Source: Gammaproteobacteria bacterium (lineage in GTDB: Bacteria; Pseudomonadota; Gammaproteobacteria; Pseudomonadales; Pseudohongiellaceae). From it: a DNA stretch of 6,293 nt. The notes under the pieces are model-generated. The model searched no databases. It saw nothing but the letters and a program-made list of their open reading frames with translations, and was not told the DNA's origin. This document shows, one piece after another, positions 1 to 4,596 of this stretch; positions within the stretch are counted from its first letter, which is position 1, and each line of letters starts with the position of its first letter. A program made the position numbers and the translations under genes. The stretch covers positions 1-6,293 of the forward strand of contig JAESUV010000268.1 of NCBI GenBank assembly GCA_016762975.1, in the 5' to 3' direction.

Positions 1-695
1 GCAACATCGCGCGTATGGTGCGCGAGTTTTCCGTGAACTCCAGCAGTGATTTAGAAGACTTGCAGTTTAGCGATATCGAACATACCGAGAATTACCTCGA
101 CCTTGATCTTAGCTATATGCCGGAAGGCAGTGCCTATGCATTGGCAAAGATAGTTCCGATTTTGCAGAACAGCGGTAAGACGGTGAATATAACAATGATG
201 TCGGACCTAACCAGTGCCGACATCCGCAGTAACCATATTATCTATATTGGTTATATCAGTGCATTGGAAAAACTAACCACCATGGTTTTTGCCGGTTCTG
301 GCCTGCGAATTGGCCGTAGTTATGACGAGTTGTTCAATACTAAAACAGCTGAGTACTACACTAGCGATGCCGGCTTGCCGGAAGAGGGTGATCCATTTAG
401 GGACTATGGAATGTTTTCAACATTTCCTGCGAGTATGGATACTCAAGTAGTTATGATTTCTGGCATGCGCGATGCAGGATTGATGCACACGGCACAGGCA
501 TTATCAGATGCTGCAGCCTTGGATGATCTTATTGTGTCAATCGATAGAGATACGGACGAAGCGGTAGCTGGTTTCGAGGCGTTGTTTGAAGTGTACGGCG
601 TAGACAGACTGAACTTCGAAGCAAACTTGGTCTACACCAATCTATTAGACACAAGCAAAATCTGGGGCAATTCTCAGCAACCCCATCTAAACTAA
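1..695 (+). CDS. C-terminal part of an unrecognised protein (5' end outside window)
   Basis: The reading frame is already open at the left edge (first full codon at base 3, reading N-I-A-R-M), so the ATG at 15 is probably internal and the gene is 5'-truncated by the window. About 230 residues are visible. The visible part is acidic and soluble, with no membrane segment. It has alternating hydrophobic strands and helices (for example HIIYIGYISAL, and later QVVMISGMRDAG), which suggests an alpha/beta fold. I do not recognise the family. The layout faintly recalls C-terminal domains attached to N-terminal DNA-binding domains in gammaproteobacterial regulators, but that is only an impression. The gene ends in TAA at 693-695 and has no partner gene on its strand. 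It is probably the ordinary chromosomal flank of the accessory region that follows. Confidence 0.75.
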   Translation, partial: NIARMVREFSVNSSSDLEDLQFSDIEHTENYLDLDLSYMPEGSAYALAKIVPILQNSGKTVNITMMSDLTSADIRSNHIIYIGYISALEKLTTMVFAGSGLRIGRSYDELFNTKTAEYYTSDAGLPEEGDPFRDYGMFSTFPASMDTQVVMISGMRDAGLMHTAQALSDAAALDDLIVSIDRDTDEAVAGFEALFEVYGVDRLNFEANLVYTNLLDTSKIWGNSQQPHLN

Positions 696-867
696 GACAG
701 TAGTTCAGCTAATTTTCGCAGAGTGTTCCTTAGGAATTTTTTTGTTGACAAGAACTACAAATGTAACGATAAGCATCTCCACAAATTCTAGATTCTCCAC
801 AGGATCAATCCAGAAGCAGGTTCCCGCAGCGCCGCCCTCGTAGCACTCTTCCTTTGAATAACTCTAG
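696..867. other. intergenic, no gene seen
   Basis: Together with the hipA remnant and the mazE promoter region, this fills the gap between the left partial gene and mazE. Apart from the weak terminator-like dyad at 726-743 I see no coding frame with a plausible start, no RNA gene and no clear repeat. Confidence 0.5.
726..743 (+). terminator. possible weak intrinsic terminator
   Basis: A short dyad TTCC-TTA-GGAA (726-736) is followed directly by seven T residues (737-743), about 30 bases after the stop codon of the upstream partial gene. Position and T-run fit a Rho-independent terminator. The stem is only four base pairs, two of them A-T, so the call is weak. Confidence 0.3.
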
Positions 868-1071
868 TCCCCTGTTAACCCCATCGTCCTCGTTTTACTG
901 CGATTTCAATCCTACCAAAGACTATTGAAAGAGAGCGAAGCTGCCCCAGGTTTTTTAGACGATTACGGGTCGCTACCACTGAGAGAGGGAGGCTCAGCAT
1001 TGATTTCCACAAGTAGATCCTCGAGGCTTCCAGCGGAGAGGGCGTTTTTTTTTGAAACAACCCGTATTTGA
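868..1071 (+). pseudogene. hipA kinase remnant
   Basis: This stretch holds a decayed piece of a HipA-family Ser/Thr kinase gene. Codons 880-966 translate to 29 residues ending EAAPGFLDDY. They align without gaps to residues 57-85 of the intact HipA encoded downstream (bases 4754-4840), with 18 of 29 residues identical. By my own count 66 of 87 bases match, including a 14-base identical run (946-959 versus 4820-4833). The match lies in the N-terminal region of HipA. Upstream the frame is closed by TAG (865-867) and TAA (859-861). Downstream the frame continues to TGA at 1069-1071, but similarity to HipA is lost after 966. No start codon, ribosome site, kinase core or hipB-like gene remains. 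It cannot encode a working kinase. The divergence is too large for a recent duplication of the intact copy. Confidence 0.72.
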
Positions 1072-1092
1072 TCACGGGAGCCTAATTATATA

Positions 1093-1120
1093 TTGTATAA
1101 CTATTAAGCGCTGTTATACT
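1093..1120 (+). promoter_or_regulatory. mazEF promoter (-35/-10)
   Basis: TTGTAT (1093-1098) and TATACT (1115-1120) are separated by 16 bases, a reasonable sigma-70 pair lying about 30 bases before the mazE start. It sits inside the inverted repeats described for the operator, as expected for an autoregulated toxin-antitoxin operon. Confidence 0.55.
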
Positions 1121-1129
1121 TAATATAAC
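1095..1129 (+). promoter_or_regulatory. mazEF operator: three palindromic half-sites
   Basis: GTATAAC (1095-1101) and GTTATAC (1113-1119) form a perfect 7-base inverted repeat with an 11-base spacer. GTTATA (1113-1118) also pairs with TATAAC (1124-1129) across 5 bases. The three half-sites therefore share a central arm and cover the -10 element. In the family, the MazE antitoxin (AbrB/SpoVT fold) and the MazE-MazF complex bind such A+T-rich palindromes to repress their own operon. Binding here is inferred. Confidence 0.5.
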
Positions 1130-1148
1130 TAACTGGGGAGTAAAGTTT

Positions 1149-1409
1149 ATGCCTATAGAAACAAAAATAAGGAAGTCGGGAGCTTCCGCGATCTTGACAA
1201 TACCTAAGCCGGTGCTGAATTACATGAATGCAAAAGTCGGTACAACAATAAGTATCGACATGGTTGATGGTTTGATGGTTTGTAAAAAGAAGGTGGACGA
1301 CTCCATGACATTGGAGTCATTGCTCGCTGATAGTCCTAGAGACCGGCTGACGCTCACAGAAGAAGATAAGGAGTGGCTACATGCGGAGCCTGTAGGGCAG
1401 GAAATCTGA
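1149..1409 (+). CDS. mazE: MazE/PemI-family antitoxin
   Basis: An 86-residue antitoxin of the MazE/PemI/ChpBI group, expected to bind and neutralise the MazF-type toxin encoded next to it and to repress the operon. Residues about 4-48 form the SpoVT/AbrB swapped-hairpin DNA-binding domain: the KIRKSGASAILTIPK segment is the typical K-x-G-x-S-x-x-x-x-I-P signature. The acidic tail, residues 50-86, with LLADSPRDRLTLTEEDKEWL and a terminal GQEI, resembles the toxin-binding tail of PemI. The ATG at 1149 is preceded by a strong ribosome site GGGGAG (1135-1140) eight bases away. Its TGA stop (1407-1409) shares one base with the ATG of the toxin gene, so the two are translationally coupled. The order antitoxin then toxin, and the length, are normal for the family. 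Confidence 0.9.
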   Translation: MPIETKIRKSGASAILTIPKPVLNYMNAKVGTTISIDMVDGLMVCKKKVDDSMTLESLLADSPRDRLTLTEEDKEWLHAEPVGQEI

Positions 1410-1738
1410 TGTATACGCCCGATCGTGGAGATATTGTTTACTTGGATTTTGACCCAAGTGCAGGGAAAGAGATTACTAAGCGTAGGCCTGCACTTGTTCT
1501 TAGTAGAAGATTATTTAATAAGCATACTAACCTTGCCATCGTTGCGCCAATTACTAGCACGATTCGAGGTGTAGCTATAGAGGTGCTTCTGCCAAAAGGG
1601 ATGGAGATTGCAGGTGCTGTTCTTGTAGCGCAAATGAGATCGATAGACTATGCGGAAAGATCGATGGTGTTTGTAGAAAGCACGAGTGAATCAATAATTG
1701 ACGAATGCCAGAAAAAGGCGGTTTTGATTCTAAGTTAA
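1409..1738 (+). CDS. mazF: MazF/PemK-family mRNA endoribonuclease toxin
   Basis: A 109-residue toxin of the MazF/PemK/CcdB-fold superfamily, which cleaves mRNA at short single-stranded sequences and stops translation when the antitoxin decays. Visible signatures are RGDIVYLDFDPSAGKE near the start, KRRPALVLS (residues 24-32) and VAPITST (45-51). By alignment to E. coli MazF, Arg26 and Thr49 match catalytic Arg29 and Thr52. The frame could be extended upstream to an ATG at 1373, but I chose 1409. The 1373 start would overlap mazE by 37 bases and add residues not found in the family, while MYTPDRGDIV is the normal N-terminus. AGGAA at 1399-1403 serves as ribosome site. Length and key residues are intact, so the toxin is probably active. 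The cleavage sequence cannot be read from the gene. Confidence 0.92.
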   Translation: MYTPDRGDIVYLDFDPSAGKEITKRRPALVLSRRLFNKHTNLAIVAPITSTIRGVAIEVLLPKGMEIAGAVLVAQMRSIDYAERSMVFVESTSESIIDECQKKAVLILS

Positions 1739-1750
1739 GACTAAAGGCCA

Positions 1751-1787
1751 ACCAAGGGGCGTAGGCTATTCTGACATGCTGCCCCGG
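1751..1787 (+). repeat. possible degenerate attC-like half-site after mazF
   Basis: ACCAAGGGGCGTA (1751-1763), starting 12 bases after the mazF stop, matches ACTAAGGGGCGTA (2455-2467), just after parE, at 12 of 13 positions; the parE copy lies in a probable attC site. Here GGGGC (1755-1759) pairs with a GCCCC about 25 bases on. I cannot find a convincing R' box (GTTRRRY) or an outer palindrome, so this may be a decayed attC half or only a shared transcript-end motif. Confidence 0.3.
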
Positions 1788-1846
1788 TGCAAGTACTCTT
1801 CGTTCTTCAGCCGCAAAAGGTGACAGCTTTGCCGCGTCCGCGTACT

Positions 1847-1875
1847 TTGACTTGCAGGGGATTTTATACCATAAT
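1847..1875 (+). promoter_or_regulatory. parDE promoter (-35/-10)
   Basis: TTGACT (1847-1852) and CATAAT (1870-1875) are separated by exactly 17 bases, each matching the sigma-70 consensus at five of six positions. The pair lies 31 bases before the parD start and gives the module its own transcription independent of mazEF. Confidence 0.7.
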
Positions 1876-1892
1876 TAGGTATATATTGGTAT
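1865..1892 (+). promoter_or_regulatory. parDE operator
   Basis: TATACC (1865-1870) and GGTATA (1878-1883) form a perfect inverted repeat with a 7-base spacer that contains most of the -10 element. A third half-site TTGGTAT (1886-1892) follows in direct orientation. Ribbon-helix-helix antitoxins of the ParD type bind such short repeats cooperatively, so ParD or ParD-ParE probably blocks RNA polymerase here. Binding is inferred. Confidence 0.5.
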
Positions 1893-1906
1893 TTTGGAGA
1901 TGAATT

Positions 1907-2149
1907 ATGGCTAAAAACACAAGTATGACACTGGGCGAGCACTTTGACGGCTTTATTTCTCATCAAATTCAAAGTGGACGCTATGGCTCCGCAAGCGAGG
2001 TCGTACGTGCAGGCTTGAGGGTACTTGAAGACAAGGAGAGCAAACTTGATGTACTGCGCCAAATGCTGACGGATGGTGAAGAAAGCGGTATAGCTGACTA
2101 TAGCTACGATAGCCTTATGGCCGAACTTGATGCCGAAAGTAATATATGA
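1907..2149 (+). CDS. parD: ParD-family ribbon-helix-helix antitoxin
   Basis: An 80-residue antitoxin of the ParD1/CC2985 type. The ribbon is NTSMTLG near residues 4-10. It is followed by helix EHFDGFISHQIQSGRY and by GSASEVVRAGLRVLED (27-42), the characteristic second helix of these dimeric DNA-binding proteins. Residues 43-80 form the acidic, flexible arm (DGEESG, MAELDAES) that wraps the toxin. Its expected roles are neutralising ParE and repressing the operon through the repeats overlapping the -10 element. The ribosome site GGAG (1896-1899) lies seven bases before the ATG. The stop codon overlaps the parE start by four bases (ATGA, 2146-2149), so production of the two is coupled, with antitoxin first. 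Confidence 0.92.
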   Translation: MAKNTSMTLGEHFDGFISHQIQSGRYGSASEVVRAGLRVLEDKESKLDVLRQMLTDGEESGIADYSYDSLMAELDAESNI

Positions 2150-2448
2150 AACTATTTTCTTTAACGCGACGCGCTAAAGCTGACTTGAAATCTATAGCTA
2201 AATTTACTGAGAAGCGTTGGGGGCAAGAACAGCGTTACAGCTATATTAAGCAATTTGATGATACATTTCATATGCTTTCTAATACCCCAGAAATAGGCAA
2301 TAGCTGTGATTACATAAAAGGAAACTACCAAAAATTCCCTCAAGGTAGCCATATAATTTTTTACCGTGTAGCTTCCCAAGACAACATTCAAATTATTCGT
2401 ATTCTTCACAAAAATATGGACGTACTCTCAAAGTTTGGCGACTCATAA
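2146..2448 (+). CDS. parE: ParE-family toxin (RelE/ParE superfamily)
   Basis: A 100-residue toxin of the RelE/ParE fold. Family landmarks are LTRRAKADLKSIAKFTEKRWG near the start, the NTPEIGNSCDYI turn (46-57), FPQGSHIIFYRV (64-75) and the final strand with IIRILHKNMD (83-92). The final R-x-L-H-x-x-M-D block is typical of ParE rather than RelE, so DNA gyrase is the expected target, poisoned with DNA breaks and growth arrest. This is family knowledge, not tested here. The gene starts inside the parD stop codon and has no strong ribosome site of its own, consistent with coupling. Its TAA stop (2446-2448) lies inside the R'' end of a probable attC site, a normal position for an integron cassette gene. 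Confidence 0.92.
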   Translation: MKLFSLTRRAKADLKSIAKFTEKRWGQEQRYSYIKQFDDTFHMLSNTPEIGNSCDYIKGNYQKFPQGSHIIFYRVASQDNIQIIRILHKNMDVLSKFGDS

Positions 2449-2529
2449 CGCCTTACTAAGGGGCGTAAAAATGCGCAGCATTTTTGCGTCTCAGTGGCTG
2501 AAACCCAGGACTTGAGCAATTCGTTAGAA
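2443..2529 (+). other. attC: probable integron attC recombination site
   Basis: The site starts at R'' TCATAAC (2443-2449) and ends at R' GTTAGAA (2523-2529). The left side reads AACGCCTTACTAAGGGG. The reverse complement of the right side reads AACGAATTGCTCAAGTCC. The two pair over AACG, TT, C and (C)TAAG, with one extra unpaired base in the right arm, like the extrahelical base of attC sites. The left side also closely resembles one arm of Vibrio cholerae VCR repeats (family knowledge from memory). In the centre, CGTAAAAATGC (2464-2474) and GCATTTTTGCG (2478-2488) form an 11-pair hairpin with one wobble. The whole 87-base element is an imperfect palindrome directly at the end of parE, as in a gene cassette. 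R'' and R' deviate slightly from consensus, and no integrase gene is in view. Confidence 0.62.
2464..2488 (+). terminator. central hairpin of the attC-like site, may also end the parDE transcript
   Basis: An 11-base-pair stem with a 3-base loop (GCA) begins 16 bases after the parE stop. It is the core of the attC-like palindrome. As RNA it would form a stable hairpin, but no T-run follows it, so it is not a classical Rho-independent terminator. Confidence 0.35.
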
Positions 2530-2802
2530 GGCATTATATCTGCGGCTCAGCTTGTCAAGAATGTCGTCGAGTGCAGAAGGGCTTTTCCACAATTAGAAGG
2601 CCAATGGCCAGTAAGGTCACAAACTAAGCAATAAAATTGCCCTCCTGGCAGGCTGTTAAAAATCTATCTGTATTGCCCCTGCGGTGTTAAAAACAGACTC
2701 AAAGTGCTCATTTATTACACGCAAACTCCGTTTCTTTGCCGATGAAAAGCCCCATGTTTAGGATTTTAACTATCTGATTGTCTGCTAGTTTATGGCCCAA
2801 AT
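2530..2802. other. non-coding stretch with short repeats
   Basis: No coding frame with a plausible start is visible. The stretch contains a small dyad GGCC-AAT-GGCC near 2598-2608 and a near-palindrome CCTGGCAGG near 2644-2652. TGTTAAAAA occurs twice, near 2654 and 2687, once after GGC and once after GGTG. These could be worn ends of a mobile element, but I cannot match them to a named one. It lies 3' of the minus-strand ATPase gene. I see no convincing terminator for that gene. Confidence 0.4.
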
Positions 2803-3996
2803 CTAATGATCTGGCTCGTTTATGAGCTTCACAAATCCTATTAAGCCAATTGCTTCTGTATCATTCGCAAGAGGGAAGTTTTCTGTTCCTCCATAGATAA
2901 TAAACTTACGAGTGGCTTTTACTTCGCGGCAGGCATTATGAAAGCTTGTTTTCGTTTTAGGTGAAGAGGTGCGTTTGATTTCAATCGCCCAGACTTCTTT
3001 GGTAGATTTTTCTAGAACAAGATCGATCTCTGTTTGGTCGCTTGTTCTATAGTAACTCGCCCGCCATTTATCGGATAGGTTCCCGAGTATGTTTTCTATG
3101 ACAAAGCCTTCCCAGGAGTGCCCTAATACAGGGTGGCCTAGTAGATCATCAAAGTCTGATATTGATAATAGGCGGTGAAGCAAACCGGTATCCCGAATAT
3201 AAATTTTAGGGGATTTTACCAGCCTTTTTTTTGTGTTCCCTGCCCAGGGTTGAAGCTGACGCAGCATGTAAAGGCCAGTGAGAATGTCTAAATAATTTTT
3301 AATGGTTGTGTGTGACGCTTCAAGGCTTTTTCCAAGCGTGGACATGTTGACTTGTTGGCCTTGAAAATGAGAAACCATAGTCCAGAAACGGCGCATTTTA
3401 GTTGCAGAAATATTTGCGCCTAGCTGCGGAATGTCTCTCTCTATATAAGAGGCGATGAAATCGGAGCGCCAGTTCCAGCTTTCTTCGTTGGAAGGGGCGA
3501 GATAGCTTTGTGGAAACCCGCCCCTAAACCAAAGTTTTTCAGGTGAAAATTCTAAAGGATCAAGTGCTTCGACTTCCATCACAGAGAAAGGCTTTAGCTC
3601 AAGATACCTGATGCGACCGGCAAGAGACTCCGATGACTGCCTTAATAAGTCACGAGAGGCAGAGCCTAAAAGTAGATACTGAGCATTGTTTTCACCCGCT
3701 CTTTTTCTTATATCAATCAACCCACGCAGGACTTTGAATAAATCAGGTTTGAGTTGAACTTCATCAATAATGAGCAGCTTATCAGCAAAGGTTCGTAAAA
3801 AACCTTCCGCATCTTCTAGTTTTGCAATGTCAGTATCGAGTTCTAAATCGAGATAGTGAACCGGCTTGTTTAGGCTTGATTTAGATAGTTCCAGCGCTAA
3901 AGTGGTTTTGCCAACCTGCCTTGGGCCAAGTAGTGCAACCGCTGGCATATTGCTTAATGCATTAATAAGTTCGTCATGGAGTATTCTATTAATCAT
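2803..3996 (-). CDS. AAA-type ATPase with C-terminal DUF4143 domain
   Basis: A 397-residue cytoplasmic ATPase of the widespread AAA_14 plus DUF4143 family, whose biological role is unknown. In the numbering of this start, the P-loop GPRQVGKTT lies at 24-32, Walker B LLIIDEVQ at 74-81 and a sensor-like GSAS at 111-114. The family motif RGGFPQSYL is at 158-166 and SWEGFVIEN at 294-302. Near the end, TEIDLVLE and AIEIKRT (about 322-343) give the D...E-x-K spacing of a PD-(D/E)xK nuclease-like fold. The open frame extends 26 codons further to a TTG at 4074. I prefer the ATG at 3996 because MINRIL...VALLGPRQ is the usual N-terminus and a promoter overlaps the extension. The gene is a single transcription unit, divergent from hipBA and convergent with parDE. 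It is complete and likely functional. A link to hipBA is only positional. Confidence 0.88.
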   Translation of the reverse strand: MINRILHDELINALSNMPAVALLGPRQVGKTTLALELSKSSLNKPVHYLDLELDTDIAKLEDAEGFLRTFADKLLIIDEVQLKPDLFKVLRGLIDIRKRAGENNAQYLLLGSASRDLLRQSSESLAGRIRYLELKPFSVMEVEALDPLEFSPEKLWFRGGFPQSYLAPSNEESWNWRSDFIASYIERDIPQLGANISATKMRRFWTMVSHFQGQQVNMSTLGKSLEASHTTIKNYLDILTGLYMLRQLQPWAGNTKKRLVKSPKIYIRDTGLLHRLLSISDFDDLLGHPVLGHSWEGFVIENILGNLSDKWRASYYRTSDQTEIDLVLEKSTKEVWAIEIKRTSSPKTKTSFHNACREVKATRKFIIYGGTENFPLANDTEAIGLIGFVKLINEPDH

Positions 3997-4045
3997 CTGG
4001 CGATTATGAGGTATTTGGTCAATTTGGCAAGAAAAATCACTATAA

Positions 4046-4074
4046 ATTCTGTAAAATGAAACTTTAACTTTCAA
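4046..4074 (-). promoter_or_regulatory. possible promoter of the DUF4143 ATPase gene
   Basis: On the minus strand TTGAAA (4074-4069) and CAGAAT (4051-4046) are 17 bases apart, about 50 bases before the ATG at 3996. The -35 is good and the -10 matches four of six positions. Its place across the TTG at 4074 argues that translation starts at 3996. The leader lacks a clear Shine-Dalgarno sequence. Confidence 0.4.
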
Positions 4075-4096
4075 TATACAGGGTTTATGGTGTGAA

Positions 4097-4139
4097 AAAC
4101 CTATCCCTCGCCCTTGGGTGGGGTGGTTTATTAGTTTTT
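4097..4139. terminator. strong hairpin between the divergent ATPase and hipBA genes
   Basis: AAACC (4097-4101) pairs with GGTTT (4125-4129). Inside it, eight more pairs form between 4106-4113 and 4116-4123 (CCC with GGG, two G-T wobbles) around a two-base loop. On the + strand TTTTT follows at 4135-4139; on the minus strand the arm runs straight into T residues, so it could stop transcription both ways. It lies between divergent genes where no terminator is needed, so it may insulate them or be left from a lost gene. Confidence 0.4.
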
Positions 4140-4244
4140 AATGCTGTCCGCAGGGCAGAAGTAATGAGCAGGGACCAGGCCTTACTGCTTGCAAAAGGAC
4201 AGGGATGATTACCTATGGTCCACTCCTTCTTAACAATCCTGCCC
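4140..4244. other. intergenic between hairpin and hipBA promoter
   Basis: No gene is seen. CTTGCAAAA occurs twice (near 4190 and 4244) as a direct repeat, and GCAGGG-type words recur, but I cannot assign a function. Together with the hairpin, promoter and operator this accounts for the whole gap between the ATPase and hipB. Confidence 0.35.
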
Positions 4245-4274
4245 TTGCAAAACCAACGAAGCCTTTTCTATACC
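4245..4274 (+). promoter_or_regulatory. possible hipBA promoter
   Basis: TTGCAA (4245-4250) and TATACC (4269-4274) are 18 bases apart, each matching four of six consensus positions. Transcription would start near 4281, inside the left arm of the long inverted repeat, so a bound HipB would block it. No better pair is visible in the A+T-rich stretch. Confidence 0.35.
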
Positions 4275-4326
4275 GATAAATGAGTATAAAATCGATTTAT
4301 AGGCAATTTATACTCATATTTCGGTA
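4271..4326 (+). promoter_or_regulatory. hipBA operator: long inverted repeat
   Basis: The arms 4271-4290 and 4307-4326 are 20-base inverted repeats with only two mismatched positions. The inner 11 bases of each arm (ATGAGTATAAA and TTTATACTCAT) are perfect. The spacer is 16 bases. The right arm ends two bases before the hipB ribosome site. HipB dimers are known to bind paired palindromes in their own promoters, often with HipA, so this is the likely autorepression site. As RNA the same arms would form a leader hairpin that could also affect hipB translation. Confidence 0.65.
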
Positions 4327-4338
4327 CTGGAGAGCATC

Positions 4339-4596
4339 TTGGCGACTCAATTTCTACCTCAAATGGGCAAGAAACTAGCGCGGGCCCGTAAGAAACGCTT
4401 TCCGGGTGATGATATGCGGGCATTTTCCAAACGTGTTTGTGTCGCTCGATCCACCTACCAACGCATGGAAAAAGGTGACCTGTCGGTCGCCTTTGCTAGC
4501 TATTACAAAGCGGCGCTAATTCTGGAACTGACAGAGGGCTTTGAGCAGCTGTTTACCCTCCAGCAGGCAGAAGAAGGTTGGTTAAATGATGTTTAA
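4339..4596 (+). CDS. hipB: HipB-type XRE-family antitoxin and repressor
   Basis: An 85-residue helix-turn-helix protein, expected to be the antitoxin partner and DNA-binding repressor for the HipA kinase encoded next. The XRE-like domain covers about residues 10-72. FSKRVCVARSTYQRMEKGD (29-47) is the turn and recognition-helix region, with the R-x-T-Y-x-R-x-E-x-G pattern of HipB/Xre proteins. The start is TTG at 4339, supported by the ribosome site GGAG (4329-4332) six bases upstream; the first in-frame ATG is nine codons in and has no such site. The gene overlaps hipA by 11 bases (4586-4596). A TTG start next to a large operator suggests low, tightly controlled expression. Cognate binding to the inverted repeat is inferred from position. 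Confidence 0.85.
   Translation: MATQFLPQMGKKLARARKKRFPGDDMRAFSKRVCVARSTYQRMEKGDLSVAFASYYKAALILELTEGFEQLFTLQQAEEGWLNDV

Noticed and set aside
967..1044. Continuation of the hipA relic past 966, with a TSRSSRLPA stretch recalling VLGSSRIGA of intact HipA
   Set aside because: The base match is about what chance gives and would need a large internal deletion, so I limited the homology to 880-966.
1041..1053. Run of nine T residues as a terminator
   Set aside because: No stable stem precedes it.
875..1075. Minus-strand open frame of 66 codons
   Set aside because: It lies antisense to the hipA remnant, has no ribosome site and its translation resembles no protein I know.
1061..1078. CCCGT...ACGGG dyad before mazE
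   Set aside because: Only five pairs with an 8-base loop and no T-run; probably chance.
1373..1408. Upstream ATG extension of mazF
   Set aside because: It would lengthen the toxin by 12 residues not found in the family and overlap mazE; the ATG at 1409 touches the mazE stop and has a ribosome site.
1766..2062. Minus-strand open frame of 98 codons
   Set aside because: It runs across the parDE promoter and antisense to parD, and has no protein-like features.
3997..4074. 26-codon extension of the ATPase to a TTG
   Set aside because: No ribosome site, a promoter-like pair overlaps it, and the family usually begins close to the P-loop as from the ATG at 3996.
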